From Selenomonadaceae bacterium (GTDB lineage Bacteria > Bacillota > Negativicutes > Selenomonadales > Selenomonadaceae), in NCBI GenBank assembly GCA_017529935.1, contig JAFXNB010000071.1:1-40543 (forward strand): a stretch of DNA of 40,543 nucleotides, given 5' to 3'. Shown here one piece after another: positions 1-7,738 of this stretch. The notes beneath the pieces are model-generated. The model was not told where the DNA came from and made no database searches. It saw only the letters and a program-made list of their open reading frames with translations. Position 1 is the first letter of the stretch, and the number at the start of each line of letters is the position of its first letter. The position numbers and the translations under genes were made by a program.

Positions 1-231
1 GAACATCGTCGCGTAAACGTGCGGGAAGGCCGCGAAGGTTGCGCCGCCCGCAGTTATCATCCAAACTTCATTGCCGTCCCAAACGGGGCCGATTGCGCGG
101 ACGAATTGCGAGCGTTCATTTTTCGGGCGACCGAGCATCATCATGCCGACGCCGTAATCAAAGCCCTCCAGGATAAAAAATCCCGTGAAGAGCACCGTTA
201 TCAAGATAAACCAGACGATATTTAAATCCAC
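1..231 (-). CDS. cydB: Cytochrome bd ubiquinol oxidase subunit II, partial
   Basis: Subunit II of the membrane quinol:O2 oxidoreductase. Only the first 77 codons are in the window; the 3' part lies beyond base 1. The translation shows a first membrane helix followed by FILEGFDYGVG and GPVWDGNEVWMITAGGA, the hallmark N-terminal motifs of CydB. I chose the GTG at 231 because AGGGAG sits 8 nt upstream; a GTG at 240 in the same frame overlaps that ribosome binding site. It is the last visible gene of the minus-strand operon cydA - coiled-coil gene - cydB. The insertion of a gene between the two oxidase subunits is unusual. Confidence 0.93.
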   Translation of the reverse strand, partial: MDLNIVWFILITVLFTGFFILEGFDYGVGMMMLGRPKNERSQFVRAIGPVWDGNEVWMITAGGATFAAFPHVYATMF

Positions 232-258
232 AATCCTCACTCCCTTGCGAAAAATTTT

Positions 259-585
259 TCAGCGCGACAGAATCGAATAGATGACGGTTATGGCAATGGT
301 GGCGACGCCGATAATCGTGGCGACGGACACATTTCGGACGTGATTACCGATATTTTCAATCTTCGCTTCGAGCTTGTCTATTTTTTTGTCCAACTTCTTG
401 TCCATGTTGTCCATCTTGGTGTAAAAATCTTTTTGCAGATCTTTCATGTCTTGACGGAGCTCACGAATGTCATCGGCGCGTTGATTGTCACGGTCGCGCA
501 TCTCCTGTATGAAGACGTTGAACTTTGCGTCCTGCATTGCCAACTTTATTTGAACGTCAGAGTTAATTTTTTCCTGATCCGTCAT
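259..585 (-). CDS. Small tail-anchored coiled-coil protein inside the cyd operon
   Basis: Unrecognised 108-residue protein. Residues about 25-80 are highly charged with heptad-like spacing (RELRQDMKDLQKD, MDKKLDKKIDKLEAKI), a likely coiled coil; residues about 87-105 are one hydrophobic segment, followed by only three residues. That is a tail-anchored layout like XhlA or other coiled-coil membrane proteins, but I cannot assign a family. The frame is open from a GTG at 594 that overlaps the cydA TGA; the ATG at 585 has GAGGAG 8 nt upstream and is the better start. It lies 5 nt after cydA and about 27 nt before cydB, so it is probably co-transcribed with both. A role in oxidase assembly or anchoring is speculation from position. 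Confidence 0.75.
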   Translation of the reverse strand: MTDQEKINSDVQIKLAMQDAKFNVFIQEMRDRDNQRADDIRELRQDMKDLQKDFYTKMDNMDKKLDKKIDKLEAKIENIGNHVRNVSVATIIGVATIAITVIYSILSR

Positions 586-590
586 TTTAA

Positions 591-1958
591 TCACTCCTCG
601 TCAGTGATTTTAGTCCTCCGAATGAACATGACCGCCGCGAAAACTGCTAACACTGCCAAGAACAAATAAATTGCCGTGAAGCCGATTAAAGTTATCCAAA
701 CTTCGCCCGCCGAAAGATTCGGGCTGACTGCTACCGCTGTTTTCTGCAAGCCGACGACTATCCACGGTTGACGACCTGCCTCCGCTATGTACCAGCCCGC
801 CGAGTTCGCGATGAACGGGAGCGGCAATAACAGCGGCATTAATTTCAAACAGCACAGGTGATTACGAATTTTTTCGCGGCAGAAGAAGACGAAGCAACCC
901 ATTCCCAAGACAATAAGCAACAGCGCGCCGCCAGCCCCGACCATCGCGCGGAAACTCCAGAACATGCCGCGCACGTCGTTGGGAATGTAATAGCCGCTGC
1001 CGTATTTTTCGACTGCCTCGCGTTGCAAATCGTTAATGCCTTTGACTTCGCCGTCAAAAGAATTGTGCACCATGAAGCTAAACATGTTCGGGATTAAAAT
1101 TTCAAAATCGTTGCGCCCTGCCTCTTGATTGATGTCGGCAACGACCGCAAACGGCGCGGGATTTTCCGTCTCCCACAGAGCCTCGAACGACGCAAGTTTC
1201 ATCGGGTTGCCTTCAGCGAGATATTGCGCGTGCATGTGACCGGAACCCATGACGCCAAGTAAACCGACGAGCGTGTACAAAACTGCGCGGCGAATCGTCC
1301 GAACGAACATTTCGCGCGAAGCTTCGTCCGTTGCAATTTTCCACGCGCTGACGACGATAACCAAAAAGCCGCCCGTCGTTATGCCCGCGAAGAACGCATG
1401 AGAATATTCGCCGACGACGTAGGGATTTGTGACGAGTTCTCCAAAGTCCGTCATGACAGCGCGCCCGCCTTCAATCGCGTAGCCGACAGGGTGTTGCATG
1501 AACGAGTTGGCGACCAGAATCCAGAACGCGGAAAGGTTGCTGCCGAACGCGACAATCCAAATGCAAAGGCAGTGAAGTTTTTCGCTGAGCTTGTCCCAGC
1601 CGAAAATCCACAGCCCGATAAACGTTGACTCAATGAAAAATGCCGTCAAAGCCTCCAGCGCGAGCGGTGCGCCGAAAATGTCGCCCATGAATCGCGCGTA
1701 CTCCGACCAGTTCATGCCGAAATGAAATTCCTGCACGATACCCGTCACGACGCCCATCGCGAAATTTATCAGGAAGATCGTCCCGAAAAATTTCACGAGC
1801 TTTTTAAGCTTGACGCGCTCCTCGTAGCTGCCGCTGCTTATGTACCACGTCTCAAGTAGCGCAACGAAAATTGACAAGCCCAAAGTCACTGGCACAAACA
1901 AAAAATGGTAGATAGTTGTTATTGCGAACTGCAGGCGCGATAAAATCAATGCGTCCAT
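591..1958 (-). CDS. cydA: Cytochrome bd ubiquinol oxidase subunit I
   Basis: Haem-carrying subunit of cytochrome bd, which oxidises quinol and reduces O2 to water in the cytoplasmic membrane. 455 residues, the length of short-Q-loop CydA. Visible hallmarks: LQFAITTIYHFLFVP with His18 (haem b595 ligand position), the glutamates of LEALTAFFIESTF (Glu102, Glu110), GWDKL, His187 in SHAFFAGITTGG and Met340 in WSFRAMVGAG (haem b558 ligand positions), and GRQPW near residue 395. The ATG is preceded by AGGAAG with 7 nt spacing. First gene of the cyd operon. In an otherwise anaerobe-type gene set it would serve O2 scavenging or microaerobic respiration. Confidence 0.97.
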   Translation of the reverse strand: MDALILSRLQFAITTIYHFLFVPVTLGLSIFVALLETWYISSGSYEERVKLKKLVKFFGTIFLINFAMGVVTGIVQEFHFGMNWSEYARFMGDIFGAPLALEALTAFFIESTFIGLWIFGWDKLSEKLHCLCIWIVAFGSNLSAFWILVANSFMQHPVGYAIEGGRAVMTDFGELVTNPYVVGEYSHAFFAGITTGGFLVIVVSAWKIATDEASREMFVRTIRRAVLYTLVGLLGVMGSGHMHAQYLAEGNPMKLASFEALWETENPAPFAVVADINQEAGRNDFEILIPNMFSFMVHNSFDGEVKGINDLQREAVEKYGSGYYIPNDVRGMFWSFRAMVGAGGALLLIVLGMGCFVFFCREKIRNHLCCLKLMPLLLPLPFIANSAGWYIAEAGRQPWIVVGLQKTAVAVSPNLSAGEVWITLIGFTAIYLFLAVLAVFAAVMFIRRTKITDEE

Positions 1959-2324
1959 AAAATCACTTCCTGTCTTTAAAAATTTTCAACCGTTCAAGGT
2001 CTCGGCGGAAGGCAAAAATTTCGGCGTCGTCTATTTGTCGCCTGCCCAAAACTTCAAGCGGAGCGACGCAACGAACAAGGTTTATCAATTTCCTCGTGGA
2101 GGCGTGTTTGAGTTTGGTGACGTGGCGAGTTGACAAGTTAAAGAATTTACGATTGATGAGCTTGCGAACGAACGGTTAGCTTGACGGAATTTTTTAACGA
2201 TACAACGGGAAGCCCCTTTGCGTTCTATTCAATTTAATTTTCTGCGTAGCATCTCAGTTCATCTGCGTCTGAACCGACTTCGCTCGAAACCTCTGCCCTC
2301 CGCCGAAACCTTGAACGAAAAATT
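1959..2324. other. Gene-free stretch upstream of cydA
   Basis: No convincing gene in this 366-bp stretch between cydA and the frameshifted gene. It contains an imperfect inverted repeat (arms 1991-2014 and 2294-2317). On the minus strand a frame is open for about 57-70 codons, ending at a TGA a few bases before the cydA start, but it lacks an ATG and a ribosome binding site and reads like low-information or decayed coding sequence. The cydA promoter must lie here but I see no clear -35/-10 pair. Confidence 0.5.
1991..2317. repeat. Imperfect 24-bp inverted repeat bounding a 327-bp segment
   Basis: Left arm 1991-2014 (CGTTCAAGGTCTCGGCGGAA then GGCA) pairs with the reverse complement of 2294-2317 with two mismatches in 24. 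The arms bracket about 279 bp with no gene. The layout resembles a small non-autonomous element such as a MITE, but I see no clear target-site duplication and no second copy in the window. Confidence 0.55.
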
Positions 2325-2947
2325 TTACTTGCTAACAAAATCCTCGATGACTTCCAAATTGCCGGCGTTCACGTCGAAGGGGAATTCATAATCGACGACC
2401 GTGGAGATAAGCGCGGCGTCAATCTCGTTGGAAATTTTGTCCGCCTTTGTCTGAAGTTTTTTAATCAGCTCGCGGACGCGGTTGCGGTCAAAGTCAATCG
2501 TCTTGACGCGTTCGATGTCGTAGCGGTAAGGGTCTGGTTGCCCTCCCTGTTGAAGACGTAGCCGACGCCGGCATTTTTCTCCAGCGAACTGGAGCTTTTG
2601 AAGTTGCGGAGCGTGCGCAATATTTCAATCGCCGCGTGACGTTTCTTGTTCACGTCGACCGCGCTATCCAAATCGAACTGCATGGAGCTTTTCGCCGCAT
2701 GAATCGCCCGCGCAAGTTTTTCGCGCTCGTCAATCAGCAGAATCAAAAAATCGATGACTTTATCGGGCGGAAATTTATTGTCGACGACGATGTCAATTTT
2801 CTCGTCGGGCTGATCTTCCGCCGCCTTGGAGCGCAGATGTTTTTCCGTCGTGCTGATTAAATTTTTCCCGTCGTCAAGGTAGCCGCTCACAAATTCAAAA
2901 AGCCGCTCGATTTTGTTCTGCGCCCGAAACGCTTCCTTCAGATTCAT
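2325..2947 (-). pseudogene. Unknown protein gene with a 1-nt frameshift
   Basis: Unrecognised protein of about 207 residues if the frame is repaired. The N-terminal part, from the ATG at 2947 (ribosome binding site GGGAGAG 8 nt upstream), is rich in charged helices (NLKEAFRAQNKIERLFEFV; IDFLILLIDEREKLARAIHA). Near 2540-2548 the frame breaks: the continuing frame becomes low-quality Thr/Ser/Ala sequence to 2465, whereas another frame gives natural sequence (QPDPYRYDIERVKTIDFDRN and then VIEDFVSK) to a TAA at 2325. Restoring one C in GGGCAACC rejoins the frames as NREGQPDPYRYD. This could be a real mutation or a sequencing error. Predicted soluble and helical. No informative neighbours. Confidence 0.7.
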
Positions 2948-3021
2948 GGCAATCACTCTCCCTAAAATAATTTTCTGCGCTTATTAAATCATAAATCGCC
3001 GCCGTTTACAAACAAAAATTT

Positions 3022-3038
3022 TTGGCACGCGGCTTGCT
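3022..3038 (+). promoter_or_regulatory. Sigma-54 -24/-12 promoter of the DUF1097/activator operon
   Basis: TTGGCACG, four bases, TTGCT: an exact match to the sigma-54 consensus (TGGCAC N5 TTGC). The -12 element ends 39 nt before the DUF1097 ATG. The operon it heads encodes a sigma-54 activator and rpoN itself lies 6 kb away, so autoregulation by that activator is likely. Confidence 0.88.
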
Positions 3039-3077
3039 TTTTAACAGGTTGAGAAAAGTTTTGAGGAGGCGATAACG

Positions 3078-3533
3078 ATGACTTATTTAATTTCTGTCGG
3101 CGTGACGGTTGGGATTTTGGCGGGCGCGTGGTGCTTGGCGGCGGACAATATCGGGCTGATAAGTTTCGCGGGCTTTTTGGGCTGGGCAACTTATTTTGCG
3201 GCGGGCGGCGGCGTCAAAGGCGTCAAGCTCGGACTCTGTTCAAATATGAGCGGCGTTTTGTGGGGGCTGGTGACGACTGCGCTCTGCGGAATTTTTCCCG
3301 ACGTGCCGTATTATTTCTTCACGATAATTTTCGCGGGGATTATGTGTTGGCAAGCGCACGTTGAACTTTTGAGCTTTATCCCTGGAACTTTTATCGGCAA
3401 CGCGACTTATTACGCGGCAATGGCTCTGGGCGGCAATCCAGCATTGACGGCAGTCGGACTTGCCTGTGGAATTTTTCTCGGAATAATTTCGGATAAATCT
3501 GCGCGGCTGTTGACTAAGGACGAGCAAAACTGA
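3078..3533 (+). CDS. DUF1097 family integral membrane protein
   Basis: 151-residue, very hydrophobic protein with about four to five membrane helices and small-residue patches (FLGWATYFAAGGG, GNATYYAAMALGG) typical of DUF1097 (YcdZ-like) proteins. No biochemical function is firmly known for the family; it is sometimes guessed to be a transporter. The ATG follows GAGGAGGCGATAACG. A perfect sigma-54 promoter lies directly upstream and the sigma-54 activator gene directly downstream (36 nt), so it is likely one transcriptional unit. Context suggests uptake or release of the compound handled by the downstream amidase/hydrolase genes; this is inference. Confidence 0.85.
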   Translation: MTYLISVGVTVGILAGAWCLAADNIGLISFAGFLGWATYFAAGGGVKGVKLGLCSNMSGVLWGLVTTALCGIFPDVPYYFFTIIFAGIMCWQAHVELLSFIPGTFIGNATYYAAMALGGNPALTAVGLACGIFLGIISDKSARLLTKDEQN

Positions 3534-3569
3534 TATTTTGGCGACAAAACGGAAAGGAGCGGACGGAAA

Positions 3570-3842
3570 TTGATTAAGCACAGAAATTCAGAACAAATTT
3601 TCCTCGGCGCGTTGCCCTGCGAAACTATCATCACGGACAAGGCGGGCAAAATTTTCAGGGCAAACCACGACCACTGCAAGTCAAAAAATTTTCCGCCCGA
3701 CAAAAATTTTTTCAGCAAGAAAATTTTCCTCGACGCGCTACCCTGCGAAACTGTCACTGCGGACAAGGCGGGCAAAATCTTTCGGGCAAAAAGTCTGCCG
3801 CACAATAAAATTTTTTCGGCAAAAGGAGTTGACGGAAATTGA
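3570..3842 (+). pseudogene. Duplicated, decayed N-terminal PAS fragments of the sigma-54 activator
   Basis: A 90-codon frame starting with TTG behind AAAGGAG. Its first 50 residues (MIKHRNSEQIFLGALPCET...) are a diverged copy of the start of the intact activator at 3839 (MIKHGISEQALLDALPCEI...), including the ribosome binding site context GACGGAAATTG. From about residue 50 a second partial copy begins (KIFLDALPCETVTADKAGKI). The frame ends in TGA at 3840-3842, overlapping the activator TTG as TTGA, so termination could couple to activator initiation. I read it as remnants of tandem duplication of the gene's 5' end, now perhaps a translational leader. Whether it is translated is unknown. Confidence 0.7.
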
Positions 3843-5542
3843 TTAAGCACGGAATTTCGGAGCAAGCTCTCCTCGACGCGCTACCCTGTGAGATCGTCGT
3901 CACGGACAAGACCGGCAAAATCATCAAGGCGAATCGCGATTATTGCAAGGCGAAAAATTTATCGCCCGATAAAATTTTGGGCAAGGACATAAAAAAAATT
4001 TCCGGCTCTCAACAAATCGTCAACGCCCTTGAATACCCGACGGAGACGAAATTGATTTTCCGCGAGAACGAAGATTTGGTTGTCCTGAGCAATATTTTTT
4101 CCGAAACGGAACTGCGCGGCGCGTTGGAGATGCGCTTCCACAGCCACGGCGCAGGTTCGGCGGGCTACATGGAGCTAAACTACAGCAACATGACCGAAGA
4201 CATCCACAAACTTTTTGAAACGAATTGGGACGTTATTTATGCCAGCGACGGCGACGGAATTACTTTGGAAGTCAGCTCGGCGGCGAATTCGATTTGGGGC
4301 GTCGACGCAAAATTTCTCGTCGGCAAAAGTGTCTACGACTTGGAGCGCGAAAAAATTTATTACCCGTCGATAACGCGCATGGTTTTGGAGTCAAAGCGAC
4401 GCGTGCAAGCAATTCAAACGACGGCGACGGGCAAAAAACTTTTGGTCATGGGCACGCCGATTCAAAACGAGGCGGGCAAAATTATTCGCGTAATCAACAC
4501 GTCGCGGATAATCCCGAACGAAAACGACCTGTCGAAGGAGCTGGAGGAAACGCGGCTTTTACTCGACGGCTACAAACGGGAACTTGCGCTGAGTCGTCTG
4601 CAGGAGAAGGAAAATAATTCATTCATAGCGGCAAGCCCCGAAATGCAAAAAGTTTTTTCGCGGGCGATGAAAGTCAGCGAGACGGACGTCGCAGTTTTGA
4701 TAACGGGCGAGTCGGGCGTCGGCAAGGAAGTTTTAGCGAACCTAATCGCCACGAAGAGCCGCCGCGCAGATAAGCCGTACATAAAAATAAATTGTAGCGC
4801 GATACCGCCGACGCTGTTTGAATCGGAACTTTTCGGCTATGAACGCGGAGCCTTCACCGGAGCCGAACGTAGCGGCAAGCCGGGACTTTTTGAGCTGGCG
4901 AATCACGGCACGCTTTTCCTCGACGAGATCAGCGAAATTCCGCTCAACATGCAGGCAAAATTTTTGCGCGTCCTGCAAGAAAAAGAATTCATGCGCGTGG
5001 GCGGCACGAAATTAAAAAAGCTCGACGTGCGGATAATCGCGGCGACGAATAAAAATTTGCTGGAGGAGATTGAGCGCGGGAACTTTCGCAAGGATTTGTA
5101 TTATCGGCTGAACGTCGTGCAAATTCACATACCGTCCTTGCACGAACGGCGCGAAGATATTTTGCCGTTGTCGCTGGCGTTCCTTGAAAAGTACAATCGC
5201 AAATACAATCTGGACTGCAAATTTTCGCCGGAAGTTATGGACGCCTTCTTCCGCTACTCGTGGGACGGCAATGTCCGCGAACTTCAGCACGCGGTGGAGC
5301 GCATGGTCGTTTTGTCGCCGCAATCTTTAATCGGCGTGGAAAGTTTGCCCGAAGCACTAATCACGGCGGACGCGGGCGAAGTCGTTCACGTGAACGAAAT
5401 CATTCCGCTCAAGGAGGCGCAGAAAATTTTGGAGAAAAAACTTTTGGCAATGGCTCGGAAAAAATTTAAAACGACGACCGCCATAGCCGAAGCCCTCGGA
5501 ATCAATCAAAGCACCGTCAGCCGCAAGCTTAGCAAAAAATAG
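3839..5542 (+). CDS. Sigma-54-dependent transcriptional activator (PAS-PAS-AAA+-Fis)
   Basis: Bacterial enhancer-binding protein that hydrolyses ATP to open sigma-54 promoters. 567 residues. PAS domain about 6-60; second PAS-like sensor about 128-225; AAA+ core about 262-490 with Walker A GESGVGKE (290-297), the sigma-54 contact loop GAFTGA (337-342) and Walker B LFLDEI (359-364); Fis-type HTH at 545-567 (AIAEALGINQSTVSRKL). No receiver domain, so it probably senses a small ligand or redox state through PAS. Start TTG with AAAGGAG 10 nt upstream; the same start context is conserved in the duplicated fragment at 3570. Sigma-54 promoters at 3022 and 5907 are the obvious targets. The stop is TAG because a 245-bp duplication of the 3' end begins at its last base. 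Confidence 0.95.
   Translation: MIKHGISEQALLDALPCEIVVTDKTGKIIKANRDYCKAKNLSPDKILGKDIKKISGSQQIVNALEYPTETKLIFRENEDLVVLSNIFSETELRGALEMRFHSHGAGSAGYMELNYSNMTEDIHKLFETNWDVIYASDGDGITLEVSSAANSIWGVDAKFLVGKSVYDLEREKIYYPSITRMVLESKRRVQAIQTTATGKKLLVMGTPIQNEAGKIIRVINTSRIIPNENDLSKELEETRLLLDGYKRELALSRLQEKENNSFIAASPEMQKVFSRAMKVSETDVAVLITGESGVGKEVLANLIATKSRRADKPYIKINCSAIPPTLFESELFGYERGAFTGAERSGKPGLFELANHGTLFLDEISEIPLNMQAKFLRVLQEKEFMRVGGTKLKKLDVRIIAATNKNLLEEIERGNFRKDLYYRLNVVQIHIPSLHERREDILPLSLAFLEKYNRKYNLDCKFSPEVMDAFFRYSWDGNVRELQHAVERMVVLSPQSLIGVESLPEALITADAGEVVHVNEIIPLKEAQKILEKKLLAMARKKFKTTTAIAEALGINQSTVSRKLSKK
5297..5541 (+). repeat. 245-bp tandem duplication, copy 1 (3' end of the activator gene)
   Basis: This stretch encodes the last 81 codons of the activator and is followed immediately by a second copy offset by exactly 245 bp. 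I count three differences between copies, all at synonymous positions (CTA/TTA Leu, AAA/AAG Lys, CTT/CTC Leu). Confidence 0.95.
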
Positions 5543-5786
5543 AGCGCATGGTCGTTTTGTCGCCGCAATCTTTAATCGGCGTGGAAAGTTTGCCCGAAGC
5601 ATTAATCACGGCGGACGCGGGCGAAGTCGTTCACGTGAACGAAATCATTCCGCTCAAGGAGGCGCAGAAAATTTTGGAGAAAAAACTTTTGGCAATGGCT
5701 CGGAAAAAATTTAAGACGACGACCGCCATAGCCGAAGCCCTCGGAATCAATCAAAGCACCGTCAGCCGCAAGCTCAGCAAAAAATA
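5542..5786 (+). repeat. 245-bp tandem duplication, copy 2 (activator C-terminal remnant)
   Basis: Contiguous second copy of 5297-5541. It keeps an open frame from an internal ATG (5548) to TAA at 5787, encoding the last 79 residues including the Fis HTH, but has no obvious ribosome binding site, so I do not call it a gene. The original stop was evidently TAA, as here; the junction changed that of copy 1 to TAG. Confidence 0.95.
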
Positions 5787-5855
5787 ATTCCGCTGTGCAT
5801 AATCGCTATTACATGCCGCATAAAAAATCGAAAATTCAAGCGCGGCGATTGGCTG

Positions 5856-5906
5856 AAAAATTTTAACGTTGAATCGCGTACGCTGTTCTGTCGCTTTTAA
5901 AGCGAC
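5856..5906 (+). promoter_or_regulatory. 51-bp shared element, copy A, with 17-bp palindrome
   Basis: AAAAATTTT, then CGCGTACGCTGTTCTG, then GTCGCTTTTAAAGCGAC (5890-5906), a perfect inverted repeat around one central T. The palindrome touches the -24 box of the sigma-54 promoter. A closely related element lies at 12257-12308 upstream of mrdA-rpoN, where the palindrome reads GCCGCTTTTAAAGCGGC; the paired change preserves symmetry. Operator or dispersed palindromic repeat are both possible. Confidence 0.65.
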
Positions 5907-5922
5907 TGGCACGGAAATTGCT
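5907..5922 (+). promoter_or_regulatory. Sigma-54 -24/-12 promoter of the amidase operon
   Basis: TGGCACG, four bases, TTGCT matches the sigma-54 consensus. The -12 element is about 41 nt before the amidase ATG. It lies downstream of the activator gene and presumably drives the four-gene plus-strand operon to 9083. Confidence 0.88.
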
Positions 5923-5962
5923 TTATAAAAAGTTGAAGGCAAAAGGAAAAGAGGCGAACAAC

Positions 5963-6760
5963 ATGGCGAACAGATTAATCGCAGCGTCCGTTCAAATGGA
6001 CTGCACTCCTTACGACAAGGAAAAAAATCTCGCTCATGCCGAGAATCTGATTGCCGAGGCGGCGTCGAAAGGCGCAAAGTTAATCGTCTTGCCCGAACTT
6101 TTCAGCACGGGTTACCGCGTCGAGCTTCAAGACAGAGACTTGTCGGAAGAAATCCCCGGGCAGACGACCGCGCGTTTGCAAGTGCTCGCCAAAAAGTACG
6201 ACGCTTACATCGCGGCGGCGATTCTGGAGAAAGGAGAGGATAACACAGTTTACGACACGGCGATAATCGTCGGCGCGGAGGGTTTAATCGGCACTCATCG
6301 CAAAATGCATCTTTGGGGCGACGAGGTCAAACGTTTCAGCAAGGGAAATTCTATCGGCGTCATAAAGTTGCCGTTCGCGACGGTCGGAATTCTCATCTGC
6401 TACGAAATCGGTTTTCCCGAACAGGCACGAATTCAAGTTCAGAAGGGCGCGGACATTTTGATTTACCCGTCGGCTTTCGGCAAGGCTCGCTACTACGCTT
6501 GGGACATTGCGTCGAAAAGTCGGGCGTTGGAGAATGGAGCGTTTGTCATCGCCTGCAATCGTTGCGGTCAAGATTCGGATTCGGTCTTCGGCGGTTTGAG
6601 CAGAATCGTCGCGCCCGATACGACAATTTTGGCGGCGGCGGGTGTCGAGGAGGAGCGAATTGTTTGCACGGAAATTGATTTGGACGCAACAAAAAAAATG
6701 CGGAGCACCTTGCCCTATCTCCGTGACATGAATCAAAAGCTTTGCAACCAAAATTTTTAG
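5963..6760 (+). CDS. Nitrilase-superfamily carbon-nitrogen hydrolase (amidase)
   Basis: 265-residue protein of the C-N hydrolase fold, which cleaves amides or nitriles through a Cys-Glu-Lys triad. Triad positions are visible: Glu45 in LPELF, Lys114 in THRKMHLWGDE, Cys146 in LICYEIGFPE. Length is typical of omega-amidase/Nit-type enzymes. I chose the ATG at 5963, after AAAAGAGGCGAACAAC; the frame is open upstream but runs into the sigma-54 promoter. First gene of the promoter-5907 operon, followed after 72 nt by the PuuE-like hydrolase. Context suggests it releases ammonia from a half-amide or carbamoyl intermediate made by the next enzyme; exact substrate not known. Confidence 0.92.
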   Translation: MANRLIAASVQMDCTPYDKEKNLAHAENLIAEAASKGAKLIVLPELFSTGYRVELQDRDLSEEIPGQTTARLQVLAKKYDAYIAAAILEKGEDNTVYDTAIIVGAEGLIGTHRKMHLWGDEVKRFSKGNSIGVIKLPFATVGILICYEIGFPEQARIQVQKGADILIYPSAFGKARYYAWDIASKSRALENGAFVIACNRCGQDSDSVFGGLSRIVAPDTTILAAAGVEEERIVCTEIDLDATKKMRSTLPYLRDMNQKLCNQNF

Positions 6761-6832
6761 CGTATGTTTGAAATAAGCGAGGCTCAATATCCTGACTTCG
6801 CATTAATAAAAACTTTTTGGGAGGTTATCAAA

Positions 6833-7717
6833 ATGGCAGAAAAAACTATCCTTGTCGGCTACGGCGTTGACATCGACGCGGTTGCCGGTTGGCTCGGCTC
6901 CTACGGCGGCGAAGATTCCCCCGACGACATTTCGCGCGGGCTGTTCGCGGGCGAAGTCGGCATTCCCCGCTTGCTCAAACTCTTCAAGAAGAACAACATC
7001 AAGGTTACGTGGTTCGCGCCCGGTCACTCGATTGAAACTTTCCCCGAACAGATGAAAATGATCGTCGCGGACGGTCACGAAATCGGCGCACACGGCTACG
7101 CGCACGAAAATCCTATCGCCCTGACGCCGCAGCAGGAAGAAGACATTCTCGTCAAGAGTATTGAACTTATCACCGCGCTCACCGGCAAAGGTCCGACCGG
7201 CTACGTCGCGCCGTGGTGGGAATTCTCCAACGTCACCGACAAACTTTTGAAGAAGTACGGCATCAAGTACGACCATTCGCTTATGCACCATGACTGCATG
7301 CCCTACTACGTCCGCATTGGCGACAGCTGGAGCAAGATTGACTATTCGCAACCCGCCTCCACGTGGATGAAACCGCTTATCCGCGGCGAAGAGACTGACC
7401 TCGTTGAAATTCCCGCCAACTGGGATTTGGACGATATTCCGCCGCTCATGTTCATTAAAAAATCGCCGAACAGCTTCGGCTTCCACAACCCGCACGACAT
7501 CTTCGGCATGTGGGAGGATTCATTCGATTACGTCTACGAAAATTACGACTTCGCCGTCTTCCCGATGACGATTCACCCTGACGTTTCCGGCAGAATTAAA
7601 TCGCTCGGCTGCCACCAACACTTAATCGACCACATCAACAAGCATGAAGGCGTTCGCTGGTGCACGCTTAACGAAATGGCGGACGAATTCATCAAACGGT
7701 TCCCGCGCAAAAAATAA
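6833..7717 (+). CDS. Polysaccharide deacetylase-fold metal hydrolase (HpPgdA/PuuE-like)
   Basis: 294-residue CE4/NodB-fold hydrolase. The sequence strongly resembles the Helicobacter HP0310 (HpPgdA) type from memory: [35 protein letters not shown], then [34 protein letters not shown]. Metal ligand positions: Asp13, His87, His91. This branch includes peptidoglycan deacetylase, PuuE-type allantoinase and cyclic imide hydrolase, so substrate cannot be set by fold. It has no signal peptide, which argues against a periplasmic peptidoglycan substrate, and its operon partner is an amidase under sigma-54 control, which favours a cytosolic C-N ring hydrolase. Start ATG at 6833 after GGGAGGTTATCAAA. 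Confidence 0.9.
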   Translation: MAEKTILVGYGVDIDAVAGWLGSYGGEDSPDDISRGLFAGEVGIPRLLKLFKKNNIKVTWFAPGHSIETFPEQMKMIVADGHEIGAHGYAHENPIALTPQQEEDILVKSIELITALTGKGPTGYVAPWWEFSNVTDKLLKKYGIKYDHSLMHHDCMPYYVRIGDSWSKIDYSQPASTWMKPLIRGEETDLVEIPANWDLDDIPPLMFIKKSPNSFGFHNPHDIFGMWEDSFDYVYENYDFAVFPMTIHPDVSGRIKSLGCHQHLIDHINKHEGVRWCTLNEMADEFIKRFPRKK

Positions 7718-7738
7718 TTTTGGAGGAGGTGCGCGTTT

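Noticed and set aside
1966..2170. Minus-strand frame of 57-70 codons ending just before cydA
   Set aside because: No ATG, no ribosome binding site, preceded by an in-frame stop; no recognisable similarity.
5548..5787. Open frame of 79 codons encoding a Fis-type HTH as a separate gene
   Set aside because: It is the duplicated 3' end of the activator gene starting at an internal Met, with no ribosome binding site; reported as a repeat instead.
6803..7495. 230-codon minus-strand open frame
   Set aside because: Antisense shadow of the PuuE/HpPgdA-like gene.
6833..7717. Peptidoglycan deacetylase as firm annotation of the CE4-fold protein
   Set aside because: No signal peptide, and the amidase/COG0523 context fits a cytosolic C-N ring hydrolase better; left open.
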